Notes under the pieces: generated by a model
What the model saw: only the letters and a program-made list of their open reading frames with translations
What the model was told of the DNA's origin: nothing
Database searches by the model: none
Source: Flavisphingopyxis soli
GTDB lineage: Bacteria; Pseudomonadota; Alphaproteobacteria; Sphingomonadales; Sphingomonadaceae
Reading direction: 5' to 3'
Assembly: GCF_007995095.1 (NCBI RefSeq)
Contig: NZ_VOPY01000002.1
Location: 186,001-250,000, forward strand
DNA: 64,000 nt
Translations under genes and position numbers: made by a program
Part shown: in pieces, positions 1-8,940 of the stretch
Layout of the letters: every line of letters begins with the position of its first letter
Position numbering within the stretch: position 1 is the stretch's first letter

Positions 1-1
1 C

Positions 2-412
2 GACCGATCGACGCTCGCGCAGCTCGGCGCGCCCGACATGCGCATTCCCATCGCCAGCGCGCTCGCCTGGCCGCGACGGATCGATACGCCGTGCGAGCCG
101 CTCGACCTTGCCAGCATCGGCAGTCTTTCGTTCGAGGCGCCCGACGAGACGCGCTTCCCCGCGACGCGCATTGCGCGCGAAGCGGCCAAGGCCGGCGGCG
201 GACGCCCGGCGCAGCTCAACGCGACCAACGAGATCGCGGTCGCCGCCTTCCTCGCCGGCAGAATCGGCTTTCTCGACATTGCCGAGATCGCGCTGCGTGC
301 GCTCGATGACTGGTCGCCTGCGACGCCCGCGGCGCTCGACGACATCTACGCAATCGATGACGAGGCGCGCCGCCGCGCCGCCGACCTGACCGGACTAGCG
401 GCCAATGCCTGA
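2..412 (+). CDS. dxr: 1-deoxy-D-xylulose 5-phosphate reductoisomerase, C-terminal part
   Basis: C-terminal 136 residues of DXR, the NADPH-dependent enzyme that converts 1-deoxy-D-xylulose 5-phosphate to 2-C-methyl-D-erythritol 4-phosphate, the committed step of the MEP isoprenoid pathway in the cytosol. The frame is open from base 2 and begins LAQLGAPDMRIPIASALAWP, the DXR segment just after the catalytic domain. PAQLNATNEIAVAAFLAGRI, in the helical C-terminal domain, is also family-typical. The start lies outside the window. The stop overlaps the rseP start by 8 bases, so the two are very likely cotranscribed, as in many proteobacteria. Confidence 0.95.
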   Translation, partial: DRSTLAQLGAPDMRIPIASALAWPRRIDTPCEPLDLASIGSLSFEAPDETRFPATRIAREAAKAGGGRPAQLNATNEIAVAAFLAGRIGFLDIAEIALRALDDWSPATPAALDDIYAIDDEARRRAADLTGLAANA

Positions 413-1538
413 CGCGCCCGGCCTGCCGCTGACCCTGCTCGCCTTCGTCCTCGTCTTGGGGCCGCTCGTCTTCCTGCACGAGTACGGCCATTACTGGGTC
501 GGGCGCTGGTGCGGGGTAAAGGCCGACGCCTTTTCGATCGGTTTCGGACGCGAAATCATCGGCTGGACCGACAAAAACGGGACGCGCTGGAAGATCGGCT
601 GGCTGCAGCTGGGGGGCTATGTCCAGTTCGCCGGCGACATGAGCCCCGCGAGCCAGCCCGATGCCGCCTGGCGCCAGCTGCCGCCAGAAGAACAGGCGCA
701 AACCTTTCCCGCGCAGCCGCTGTGGAAACGCGCGGCGATCGTCGCGGCGGGGCCGGTGACCAACTTCATCGTCGCGCTGCTGCTGATCGGCGGCCTCGGC
801 ATGGCCTATGGCCAGCCCTATAGCCCGCCGGTCGTCGAGACGATCCAGCCGGGATCGGCGGCGGCGGAGGCGGGCATCATGCCCGGCGACCGCGTCGTGT
901 CGGTCGCGGGCAAGCCGGTCGACAGTTTCGAGGATATCCAGATGGGTATCTTCTACCGCCCCGGCGAGCGGGTGCCGCTTGCGATCGAACGCGGCGGCCG
1001 TCAGCAGGCGATCGTCATCGTCCCGCGCGTCTCGATCGAGCGCGACCGCTTCGGCAACGAATACCGCATCGGCATCATCGGCGTCGGCCGCGCGGGTGCC
1101 GAGCTCGCGCCCGTCTCGCTGGTGCAGGCGCCCGGCTATGCGATCGGGCGGACGGGGGACATATTGTCGCTGACGATGAGCACGATCGGCCAGGTCGTGT
1201 CGGGGCGCCGTTCGGTCAAGGATTTCGGCGGGCCGCTGAGGATCGCCAAGATATCGGGCGAACAGGTCACTCTGGGACTTTTTTCGTTCCTATCTTTCGT
1301 CGCGCTGATGTCCATCAATCTCGGGTTCATCAATTTGTTGCCAATCCCGATGCTTGATGGAGGTCATCTGATGTTTTACGCGATCGAGGCGACGCTGCGG
1401 CGCCCGCCGAGCCGGCGGGTGCTCGACTGGGCGTTCGGCGGTGGTTTCGCCTTCGTCGCACTGATCATGGTCCTGTTTACCTTCAACGACCTGCATTCGT
1501 TCGGCTGGCTCAACGCATTGGCGGGGCTGGCAGGCTGA
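405..1538 (+). CDS. rseP: RseP-type site-2 zinc metalloprotease
   Basis: Intramembrane zinc protease of the M50B family. It performs the second cut of membrane-anchored anti-sigma factors in the envelope stress response and can clear signal-peptide remnants. The 377-residue length is normal. The zinc motif HEYGH lies in the first membrane segment near residue 25. A single PDZ domain follows at about residues 135-215 (VVETIQPGSAAAEAGIMPGD). The second metal motif is NLLPIPMLDGGHL near residue 305, followed by C-terminal membrane segments. The ATG at 405 overlaps the end of dxr. The position before bamA is the conserved envelope-biogenesis arrangement. Confidence 0.96.
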   Translation: MPDAPGLPLTLLAFVLVLGPLVFLHEYGHYWVGRWCGVKADAFSIGFGREIIGWTDKNGTRWKIGWLQLGGYVQFAGDMSPASQPDAAWRQLPPEEQAQTFPAQPLWKRAAIVAAGPVTNFIVALLLIGGLGMAYGQPYSPPVVETIQPGSAAAEAGIMPGDRVVSVAGKPVDSFEDIQMGIFYRPGERVPLAIERGGRQQAIVIVPRVSIERDRFGNEYRIGIIGVGRAGAELAPVSLVQAPGYAIGRTGDILSLTMSTIGQVVSGRRSVKDFGGPLRIAKISGEQVTLGLFSFLSFVALMSINLGFINLLPIPMLDGGHLMFYAIEATLRRPPSRRVLDWAFGGGFAFVALIMVLFTFNDLHSFGWLNALAGLAG

Positions 1539-1620
1539 ATTTCATGGGCAAGGGGCTGGCTTGTCGGGCCGCTTGTCGGTAATGCGACACAAATTTTCAA
1601 GCATGTGAGGGTCCAAGCGC

Positions 1621-4278
1621 GTGAGCGGCTATAAAAAGACTGAAAACATCCGCCGGATGGCGGCATTGCTGATGGCTGGATCGATGCTTGCGGGCAGCGG
1701 CGCGGCGTTCGCGCAGGACGCGACGCCGGTCCAGGTTGCCCCTGCAACCGCACCCGCCGAGGCCGCGCCCGTTCCCGGCGGCGTCATCCGCAGCATCACC
1801 GTCGTCGGCAACCAGCGGCTCGAGGCGCAGACCGTCCTGTCCTACATCGCCCTGCGCGTCGGCGATCGCTACGACCGCGCCGCGCTCGACCAGGCGCTCA
1901 AGGAGCTCGCCGCGACCGAGCTGTTCACCGATTTCCAGATCCGCGACGATGCGGGTAACCTGACCGTCCAGGTCGCCGAGAACCCCGTCGTCAACCGCAT
2001 CCTGGTCGAAGGCAACAAGCGGCTCAAGGACGAGAAGATCAGGCCCGAGATCAAGCTTGCACCGCGGCAGATCTACACGCGCTCCAAGGTGCGTGCCGAC
2101 GTCGCGCGGATCATCGAACTGTACAAGCGCCAGGGCCGCTTTGCCGCGACCGTCGAGCCCAAGCTCGTCAAGCTCGACCAGAACCGCGTCGATGTCATCT
2201 TCGTCGTCGAGGAAGGGTCCAAGTCCAAGGTCCGCCAGATCAACATCATCGGCAACGAAGAGTTTTCCGACGGCAAATTGCGCGGCGAGATGGCGACCAA
2301 GCAGGCGCGCCTGACCTCGATCCTGTCGTCGAACACGAGCTACGATCCCGATCGCCTGGCCTATGACCAGGCCAAACTTCGCGAATTCTATCTGTCGCAA
2401 GGCTATGCCGATTTCCGCGTCGTTTCGGCGGTCGCCGAGCAGACCAGCGACAAGCAGGATTTCATCATCACCTATGTCGTCGAAGAGGGCAAACGCTACA
2501 AGTTCGGCGATGTGACGGTCGACAGCTCGATCCGCGACTTCGACAACAAGGCGATGGAATCGCGCCTGCAGATCAAGCCGGGCGACTGGTTCAACGCCAA
2601 GCGCGTCGAGGACACCGTCGACGGCCTGACCGAAACCGCCGGCCTGTTCGGCTATGCCTTCGCCAAGGTTTCACCGCGCTACACGCGCAACCCCGACGAC
2701 CTGACGATGGGGATCACCTTCCAGATCGCCGAAAGCCCGCGCGTTTACATCGAACGCATCGACGTCAACGGCAACACGCTGACCGAAGACAAGGTCGTGC
2801 GCCGCGAATTCCGCCTTGCAGAAGGCGATGCGTTCAACAGCTTCCTGCTCAAGCGTTCGGAAAACCGCATCAAGTCGCTCGGCTTTTTCCAGGAAGACCT
2901 CAAGATCGACCAGAAAGAGGGCAGTTCACCCGACCGGATCGTGCTCGAAGCCAATGTCGAGGAAAAATCGACCGGCCAGCTGAGCCTGTCGGCCGGCTTC
3001 TCGTCGATCGAGAACTTCCTGTTGCAGGGTTCGATCCAGCAGAAGAACTTCCGCGGCAAGGGACAGATCCTCGGCGCCAGCGTCAACTATTCGTCCTATT
3101 CCAAGTCGGCCGAAATCAGCTTTACCGAGCCCTATTTCCTCGACCGGACGATTTCGCTCGGCGGCAGCATCTACCGCCGCGATCTCAACTCGTTCAACTT
3201 CATCAACAACAATCGCCAGACGACGTTCAAGCAGACGACGACGGGCCTGTCGGTCCAGGCGGGCACGCTGCTCAACGAATATCTCAGCGCGTCGCTGCAG
3301 TACCGGCTCAACATCGACAACGTGTCGCTCGACGAATCGACCTACTTCTTCAACGGCCAGTGCGATCCGTTGCGCGCCGGGCGTTTCCTGTGCGACGCGA
3401 TCGGCAATCGCACGACATCGCTGGTCGGCTACACGCTCAATCTCGATCACCGGAACAACAGGTTGAAACCGACCGCGGGCTATTTCGTCAGCGTCGGTCA
3501 GGATTTTGCCGGTCTTGGCGGGAGCGTCAAATACCTCAAATCGCGCCTCAATGCGGGTAAATATATCCCGCTTACCGGGCAGTTCGTCCTCGGCCTGACC
3601 GCGGAGGCCGGCTATATCTTCGGCTATGGCGGCAACGACGTGCGCCTGACCGATCGCTTCTTTCTCGGCGAACCGCAGTTTCGCGGCTTCGACATCCGCG
3701 GCGTCGGACCGCGCGTGAAGCGCTATTCGAGTGTCAATGTCACCGACCCGGCCAACCCGGTTGTGGATTTTTCAAATTCGGCGGCGTCGGATGACTCGCT
3801 GGGCGGCAGCGCCTATTATCTCGCTCATGCCGAGGTCGAGATTCCGCTTGGATCAGGTGCGCGCGATCTTGGCCTGCGCCCCTCGGTCTTCCTCGACGTC
3901 GGCTCGCTGTTCAAGGTCAAGCAGCCCAATCTGACGACCCTGAGCAATACGTTCACCGACACCGACGGCAACGTAAAGGCGGTCTGCCGAGATATTGCCA
4001 ATGGTACATCGCAATTCGCCGTCAGGCCTTCGGCGGGCGATCCGCCTGTCCCGGCGACAGCCGGCCCCTTCACCAGCTGCCCAACGGGTTTCCAGACGAT
4101 CCTGCCCTTTACCGAGCAGTTCTTCGGCAATTCGTACAAGCCGCGGGTCTCGATCGGCTTCGGCGTCAACTGGAATTCACCCTTCGGCCCGTTCAGGATC
4201 GATATAGCGCGCGCCCTGCTAACGCAGAAGGGCGACGACACCAAACTGTTCACCTTCAACGTAGGAACCCAATTCTAA
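1621..4278 (+). CDS. bamA: Outer-membrane protein assembly factor BamA
   Basis: Core of the BAM complex, which folds and inserts beta-barrel proteins into the outer membrane. The 885-residue precursor has a signal peptide ending near AFAQ. Periplasmic POTRA domains cover roughly residues 55-435 (first: GGVIRSITVVGNQRLEAQTV). A C-terminal Omp85 barrel ends in the typical aromatic strand FTFNVGTQF. In the barrel, FRGFDIRGVGPR matches the conserved RGF/Y lid-loop motif. The start is a GTG at 1621 with a GAGG about 12 bases upstream; an internal ATG at 1657 would shorten the signal peptide. The stop overlaps the next ATG by one base (TAATG), implying translational coupling with skp. Confidence 0.96.
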   Translation: MSGYKKTENIRRMAALLMAGSMLAGSGAAFAQDATPVQVAPATAPAEAAPVPGGVIRSITVVGNQRLEAQTVLSYIALRVGDRYDRAALDQALKELAATELFTDFQIRDDAGNLTVQVAENPVVNRILVEGNKRLKDEKIRPEIKLAPRQIYTRSKVRADVARIIELYKRQGRFAATVEPKLVKLDQNRVDVIFVVEEGSKSKVRQINIIGNEEFSDGKLRGEMATKQARLTSILSSNTSYDPDRLAYDQAKLREFYLSQGYADFRVVSAVAEQTSDKQDFIITYVVEEGKRYKFGDVTVDSSIRDFDNKAMESRLQIKPGDWFNAKRVEDTVDGLTETAGLFGYAFAKVSPRYTRNPDDLTMGITFQIAESPRVYIERIDVNGNTLTEDKVVRREFRLAEGDAFNSFLLKRSENRIKSLGFFQEDLKIDQKEGSSPDRIVLEANVEEKSTGQLSLSAGFSSIENFLLQGSIQQKNFRGKGQILGASVNYSSYSKSAEISFTEPYFLDRTISLGGSIYRRDLNSFNFINNNRQTTFKQTTTGLSVQAGTLLNEYLSASLQYRLNIDNVSLDESTYFFNGQCDPLRAGRFLCDAIGNRTTSLVGYTLNLDHRNNRLKPTAGYFVSVGQDFAGLGGSVKYLKSRLNAGKYIPLTGQFVLGLTAEAGYIFGYGGNDVRLTDRFFLGEPQFRGFDIRGVGPRVKRYSSVNVTDPANPVVDFSNSAASDDSLGGSAYYLAHAEVEIPLGSGARDLGLRPSVFLDVGSLFKVKQPNLTTLSNTFTDTDGNVKAVCRDIANGTSQFAVRPSAGDPPVPATAGPFTSCPTGFQTILPFTEQFFGNSYKPRVSIGFGVNWNSPFGPFRIDIARALLTQKGDDTKLFTFNVGTQF

Positions 4279-4925
4279 TGAAAACTTTGTTCAAAGCCGC
4301 CGCCCTCGCCAGCGTCACCCTTGCCGGCATGACCGTTGCCGCTCCCGCCGTGATGGCTCAGTCGCGCACTTCGATCGCGGTCGCCGATTACGAAGGCGCG
4401 GTCACCAAGTCGGCCGCATTCACCACCGCGATGACGCAGATGCAGACCACCTATGCCGCGCAGATCAAGGCGGTCCAGGACCGTGCCGCCCAGCTCCAAG
4501 CCGACGCTCAGCCGGCGGTCGATGCATATAACGCGGCTGCCAAGGCACCAGGCGCAACCGATGCGAGCATCCGTCCCGCCGCCGAAGCGTTGCAGCGCAA
4601 GCAGACCGCTGCACAGCAGGAGATTGGCCGACTCAACCAGCCGATCCTCCTTGCGCGCGCCTATGTAGAGGACCAGATCGTCGTCCAGCTCGACGCTGCC
4701 GTGAAAGCGGCGATGACGGCCAAGAAGGTCGACCTGCTGATCCAGCCCCAAGCGGTGCTGGCGCGCGAGCCCTATGTCGACATCACCGATGCTGTCGTCG
4801 CCGAGCTTAACCGTCGCGTGCCCAGCGTCGGGATCGTTCCGCCGGCTGGCTACGAGCCCGGCAAGTTGCAGAAGGACGCGCAGCAGAGGCAGGCACCCGC
4901 CGCAGCGCAGCCCCAGGGACGCTGA
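4278..4925 (+). CDS. skp: OmpH/Skp-family periplasmic chaperone
   Basis: Periplasmic holdase that escorts unfolded outer-membrane proteins to BamA. The 215-residue product has a clear signal peptide ([20 protein letters not shown], cleavage near VMAQ). Skp-type order follows: a short beta segment ([19 protein letters not shown]), a long Gln/Ala-rich helical arm at about residues 50-130, a second strand region near [12 protein letters not shown], and a Gln/Pro-rich tail. The ATG is embedded in the bamA stop codon. In most Gram-negative bacteria lpxD would come next; here fabZ follows after 7 bases. Confidence 0.9.
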   Translation: MKTLFKAAALASVTLAGMTVAAPAVMAQSRTSIAVADYEGAVTKSAAFTTAMTQMQTTYAAQIKAVQDRAAQLQADAQPAVDAYNAAAKAPGATDASIRPAAEALQRKQTAAQQEIGRLNQPILLARAYVEDQIVVQLDAAVKAAMTAKKVDLLIQPQAVLAREPYVDITDAVVAELNRRVPSVGIVPPAGYEPGKLQKDAQQRQAPAAAQPQGR

Positions 4926-4932
4926 TCCTACG

Positions 4933-5436
4933 ATGACGAGCAGCACGGACGGTACGGACGGGAACGGGGCAACCGCGAACACGATCGATATTGGCGGTAT
5001 CCTCGCGCTTCTTCCGCATCGCTATCCCTTGCTGCTCGTCGATCGGGTCGTTTCATACGAGACCGACACGTCGATCCACGCGGTCAAGGGCGTGACGATG
5101 AACGAACAGTTCTTCCAGGGTCATTTCCCCGGTCGGCCGATCATGCCCGGCGTCCTCCAGATCGAGGCGCTGGCGCAGGCTGCCGGCGTGCTCGCGATGC
5201 AGTCGCTGCGTGAGAAAGACCCGGAAAGCGGCAGCGGCAAGCTCGTCTATTTCATGGCGATCGAGAACGCCAAGTTCCGCAAGCCCGTCGAACCCGGCTG
5301 CCTGCTCGACCTGCATGTCGATATCGTCCAGAACAAGGGCCGCGTGTGCAAGTTCAAGGGACAGGCCAAGGTCGATGGCGCGGTCGTGTCCGAATGCAGC
5401 TTCACCGCGATGATCGCCGACGCCCCGGCGGGCTGA
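4933..5436 (+). CDS. fabZ: 3-hydroxyacyl-ACP dehydratase FabZ
   Basis: Hot-dog-fold dehydratase that removes water from 3-hydroxyacyl-ACP in cytosolic fatty-acid elongation. The 167-residue product starts at ATG 4933, just after the skp stop. Longer in-frame translations would overlap skp and are not convincing. Diagnostic motifs are [14 protein letters not shown] near residue 26 and [20 protein letters not shown] near residue 60, containing the catalytic His and Glu. It sits in the envelope operon, but its usual lipid-A neighbours (lpxD, lpxA, lpxB) are absent on both sides. A short poly-acidic/Thr N-terminal extension precedes the core. Confidence 0.95.
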   Translation: MTSSTDGTDGNGATANTIDIGGILALLPHRYPLLLVDRVVSYETDTSIHAVKGVTMNEQFFQGHFPGRPIMPGVLQIEALAQAAGVLAMQSLREKDPESGSGKLVYFMAIENAKFRKPVEPGCLLDLHVDIVQNKGRVCKFKGQAKVDGAVVSECSFTAMIADAPAG

Positions 5437-5562
5437 CGCCGCCGAATAAGACTCTCGCCGACTTGCATTGGTCGCGGCTCCGCGCTAGGGGGCCGCTTCC
5501 GCTTTTAATGCGATCCATCTCTCGCGCGCCGGTCGGTAACCGGTCCGCCCCAGGAGCATGAC

Positions 5563-5790
5563 ATGAAGACCGACACGCATCCCCAATATCACACCATCAA
5601 CATCAAGATGACCGACGGTACCGAGTACCAGACGCGCTCGACCTGGGGTAAAGAGGGCGACACGATGACGCTCGAAATCGACCCCACGTCGCACCCGGCA
5701 TGGACCGGCGGCAACGGCCGCATGCTCGACGCTGGCGGCCAGGTCGCACGCTTCAACAAGCGTTTCGGCGGGCTCAGCCTCAAGCGCTAA
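5563..5790 (+). CDS. rpmE: 50S ribosomal protein L31
   Basis: Small protein (75 residues) of the large ribosomal subunit, located at the intersubunit bridge. It starts [20 protein letters not shown] and includes the family segments [15 protein letters not shown] and RFNKRFGGL. It lacks the CxxC zinc-binding cysteines of the zinc form, so it is a zinc-independent L31; this is read directly from the sequence. A purine-rich CAGGAG precedes the ATG. It is preceded by a 126-base intergenic stretch and followed by a hairpin with a T-rich run, so it is probably transcribed on its own. Confidence 0.93.
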   Translation: MKTDTHPQYHTINIKMTDGTEYQTRSTWGKEGDTMTLEIDPTSHPAWTGGNGRMLDAGGQVARFNKRFGGLSLKR

Positions 5791-5815
5791 GCGCTCAGGC
5801 ATCGCAGAAATTCGA

Positions 5816-5845
5816 AAGGGCGGTCCTCGGGCCGCCCTTCTTCGT
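5816..5845 (+). terminator. Probable intrinsic terminator after rpmE
   Basis: An 8-base stem AAGGGCGG / CCGCCCTT with an 8-base loop, followed by the pyrimidine-rich TTCTTCGT, 25 bases after the rpmE stop. The geometry fits a rho-independent terminator, although the T-tract is imperfect. Confidence 0.6.
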
Positions 5846-5998
5846 GTGCTTTCGCGGCATGGGGTCCGAACATAGTTTGTAGGGCGAACGTCCGATGATG
5901 GGTGGGTTACTGACATCCGCATCGCGGGTGTGAATGACAACTGCCGGGTGCGGCGCTCGCTCGCCAAGCCTTGGAGGCAAATTTGGCCGCTTCAACCG

Positions 5999-7168
5999 TC
6001 AGCGGGCGTCAAGAACAATCTGCGACAACTGCCATTCCAATTGGCCAGCGGCGCCGCTCGTGTTGGTCAGGACGATGATGGTCATATCGTCGTCAGGGTA
6101 GACGTTCATCACGGCGTCGAAGCCGGGCAACGAGCCATTGTGTCCCACCACACGGTGACCATTGATCGAGTAATGGTCCAGCCCGAAGGCATACGGCCCT
6201 GGTATCAGCCCCTCAGGCGGAACGCCGGGCTCGCCCGGCCAGTAGACCGCCGTCTGCGTCTCGGCCCCGTTACGCAATAGTCCGGGACCAGTCATCTGCG
6301 CAAGCGAAGCGGCTGACAGTAGCCGTCCGCCGTAAAGCGCGGCGTTCCAACGCGCGAGATCCGCGACCGTAGAGCGTATGGCACCGGCGGCGTAAGGCAC
6401 ACTCATGTCCAGATGGCCGGCATGGCGATAGGCGCCTGGCTGACCCCCGGTAAGGCTGTAGCCGGAGGCGCGTCGCGGCGCGATCGCGCCGTTATCGTCG
6501 ACGGCCGTGTCCGCCATGCCCAGGCGGTCGAAGATAGTGACCTTCATGAACTGCGCATAGGTCTGGCCAGAAACCTTCTCAATCACTGCGCCGAGCAAGG
6601 CGTAGTTGGAATTACTGTAGTGCCACATTGTGCCGGGCGCGAAGTCGTAAAGCGGGTCTTGGCCGGCAATGGCAGATATCAGCTCTGGCACGGTCGCGCC
6701 GGTGTCACTGATTCGGTCGGCGGCGTCGGATTCCGTGTAGTTGTGAACACCAGCCGTGTGGTTGATAAGGTCGCGCAGCGTCACCTCATCCGCTCTCGGG
6801 AAGTCGGGCATGTAAACTGACAGCTGGTCATCGATCGACAGTCTACCCTGTTCGGCCAGCAGAAGGACGCCAGCGGCGGTGAACTGTTTGGTCAGGGAGG
6901 CGATACGGTAGACGGTGGCCGATGTCGCAGAGGCGTTCCGCTCGAGGTCGGCCAGACCCGCGCTGTGGCTGAACACCAAGTGCTCGTCGTGCAGGACGGC
7001 GACCGAGACGCCGGCGGCGCGGCCCTCGGCCACGGCGCTGTCGATTGCGGCTTCGAGGCGCGCCTGTCTGTCGGCGGGCAACTCGCACGCTTGAACCGGG
7101 CTGCCCGCAATGGTCAGGCACAGGGTGAGAGCTGCGACGCCCTCCTGTATCGCTCTCAGTCCGATCAT
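5999..7168 (-). CDS. Exported serine hydrolase (class C beta-lactamase / PBP fold)
   Basis: A 389-residue secreted serine hydrolase of the beta-lactamase-related family (Pfam Beta-lactamase, S12-like). The start at 7168 is chosen because AAGGA lies just upstream and it gives a clean signal peptide (MIGLRAIQEGVAALTLCLTI, cleavage near VQAC). All three catalytic motifs are visible: SLTK at residues 91-94, YSN in HYSNSNYALLG, and HNG in GHNGSLPGFDA. The family includes D-aminopeptidases, esterases and beta-lactamases, and sequence alone does not choose among them. The stand-alone gene has no AmpR-like regulator beside it, so a resistance role is not implied. Confidence 0.82.
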   Translation of the reverse strand: MIGLRAIQEGVAALTLCLTIAGSPVQACELPADRQARLEAAIDSAVAEGRAAGVSVAVLHDEHLVFSHSAGLADLERNASATSATVYRIASLTKQFTAAGVLLLAEQGRLSIDDQLSVYMPDFPRADEVTLRDLINHTAGVHNYTESDAADRISDTGATVPELISAIAGQDPLYDFAPGTMWHYSNSNYALLGAVIEKVSGQTYAQFMKVTIFDRLGMADTAVDDNGAIAPRRASGYSLTGGQPGAYRHAGHLDMSVPYAAGAIRSTVADLARWNAALYGGRLLSAASLAQMTGPGLLRNGAETQTAVYWPGEPGVPPEGLIPGPYAFGLDHYSINGHRVVGHNGSLPGFDAVMNVYPDDDMTIIVLTNTSGAAGQLEWQLSQIVLDAR

Positions 7169-7184
7169 GTGGTGGTCCTTCGGT

Positions 7185-7202
7185 ATTGGCGAGATTGCCA
7201 AT
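7185..7202. promoter_or_regulatory. Small palindrome upstream of the serine hydrolase
   Basis: Inverted repeat ATTGGC-6 bases-GCCAAT lying 17 bases upstream of the serine hydrolase start. It could be an operator or a leader hairpin. No regulator gene adjoins it, so the role is open. Confidence 0.3.
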
Positions 7203-7295
7203 CGGTCGTCCGCAATACGAAGGCGGCCGGAGCTCCGCAAGCTAGATCCGTTCGCGGGTGAACGTCCGCTCCTGGGTCGTTAGCGGTCGTTCATC

Positions 7296-8777
7296 TTATA
7301 CCTTAAAACCGCGTCGCAGAACGCTGGCGAGTGCGCCGTCCCATGCCGCCAGCCGCGCGGTGCGTGTAGCGGCGGGCATTGCGGGCTCGAACTTTTCGAC
7401 GTCGCCGCGCATGGCCTTGGCCGCTGCGGCGAGCGTGGGGTACAGCCCCGCACCGGTCGCCGCGAGCATTGCCGCGCCGATCGCGGTCGTTTCGACATAG
7501 AGCGGCCGTTCGACGGTGAGGTCGAGGACATCGGCAAGGTCCTGCGCGAGCCAGTCGTTGCGAACCATGCCGCCGTCGATCCTGAGGTCGGCCCAGTCGG
7601 CGCCATCGCCGACGAACGCGGTTTTAAGGTCGCGCATCTGGTGCGCCATCGCCTCCAATGCGGCGCGAACGATCTGCGCCTTGCCGCTGGCGAAGCTCAA
7701 CCCAGTGATTGCGCCGCTGACATCTGGGCGCCAATGCGGCGCGCCGAGCCCGGCGAGCGCGGGCACGACGACGACGCCGCCGCTGTCGGGTACCGAGCGG
7801 GCGAGCTTTTCGCTCTCGGCGGCGTCGACGATCATGCCGAGGCTGTCGCGCAGCCACTGGATCATGCTGCCCGCGACGAAAACCGATCCTTCGAGCGCAT
7901 AGCAGCGCTGCCCGCCCGCCTGGTGGAGGATTGTCGTCAGCAGCCGGTGCTGCGAGACGGGTGCGGCGGCGCCGGTATTGGCAAGGACGAAGGCGCCGGT
8001 GCCGAAGGTCGCCTTGACCTGTCCGGGATCGAGACACGCCTGGCCGATCGTCGCCGCCTGCTGGTCGCCGGCAAGACCGGTGATCGGGATTGCGCCCCCG
8101 AACAGTGCAATGTCGGTCGTCGCGATCGCGCCGCTGCAATCGACGATTGCGGGCAGAATGCCGCGCGGCACGCCGAACAACGCGCACAGCCCGTCGTCCC
8201 AGCCGCCTGCATGAATGTCCATCAACGCGGTGCGCGACGCGTTGGTCGCGTCGCTGACGTGCAAGCCCCCCGTCAGGCGATAGACGAGATAGGATTCGAC
8301 CGTGCCGCAGCGCAGCCGATCGCCCGCCGCGCGCAGGGCGGGCCAGTGGTCGAGCGCCCAGGCGATCTTGGTCGCGCTGAAATAGGGATCGAGCAGCAGC
8401 CCGGTCTTTGCCTGGACCGCGTCCTCATGCCCCGCCGCGCGCAGCTCGGCGCAGCGGTCGGCGGTGCGCCGGTCCTGCCAGACGATCGCGCGCGACAGCG
8501 GTTCGCCGCTGACGGCATCCCAGAAGACGACGGTTTCGCGCTGGTTGGTGATGCCGATCGCGGCGATCCGCTCGGCCCCGCCGGCGGCAGCGACCATCTC
8601 TTGCGCGCAGGCGAGGCTGCGCTCCCAGATCTCGGTCGCGTCGTGCTCGACGAGGCCGGGGGCAGGGTAATATTGCGTCAGATCGCGCTGCGCGACCGCG
8701 ATCTCGCGCCCGTCGGCGCCGAACAGGATCGCGCGCGTCGACGTCGTGCCTTCATCGATGACGAGAATGCGTTCCAT
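7296..8777 (-). CDS. glpK: Glycerol kinase (FGGY family)
   Basis: ATP-dependent cytosolic kinase that makes sn-glycerol 3-phosphate from glycerol. The 493-residue product starts RILVIDEGTTSTRAILF; most glycerol kinases have DQGTTS at this phosphate-binding loop. Substrate-contact motifs NQRET and WQDRRT are present near residues 80-105, with FGTGAFVLANTG in the ATPase core and a GLGAPHW segment in the C-terminal FGGY domain. The second ATG (8777) is preferred over 8789 because GGGGG precedes it at SD distance. No glpF or glpD lies beside it, so another FGGY sugar kinase remains a minor alternative. It diverges from cydA. Confidence 0.85.
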   Translation of the reverse strand: MERILVIDEGTTSTRAILFGADGREIAVAQRDLTQYYPAPGLVEHDATEIWERSLACAQEMVAAAGGAERIAAIGITNQRETVVFWDAVSGEPLSRAIVWQDRRTADRCAELRAAGHEDAVQAKTGLLLDPYFSATKIAWALDHWPALRAAGDRLRCGTVESYLVYRLTGGLHVSDATNASRTALMDIHAGGWDDGLCALFGVPRGILPAIVDCSGAIATTDIALFGGAIPITGLAGDQQAATIGQACLDPGQVKATFGTGAFVLANTGAAAPVSQHRLLTTILHQAGGQRCYALEGSVFVAGSMIQWLRDSLGMIVDAAESEKLARSVPDSGGVVVVPALAGLGAPHWRPDVSGAITGLSFASGKAQIVRAALEAMAHQMRDLKTAFVGDGADWADLRIDGGMVRNDWLAQDLADVLDLTVERPLYVETTAIGAAMLAATGAGLYPTLAAAAKAMRGDVEKFEPAMPAATRTARLAAWDGALASVLRRGFKV

Positions 8778-8940
8778 GTCGGCCCCCATAAACCGAACCT
8801 ATCGCGCTTCGCTCCCCGCGACCAGCGCTTGCTGCTTGCGCGGCGTGCAAGTGCGATGAAGCGGTTTGCACCCCGTTCGCTTTGACGTGGGCAGGGCAAG
8901 CCTATAGTCAGGCTGCACGGCACAGGAGGTGCCGAGATCC

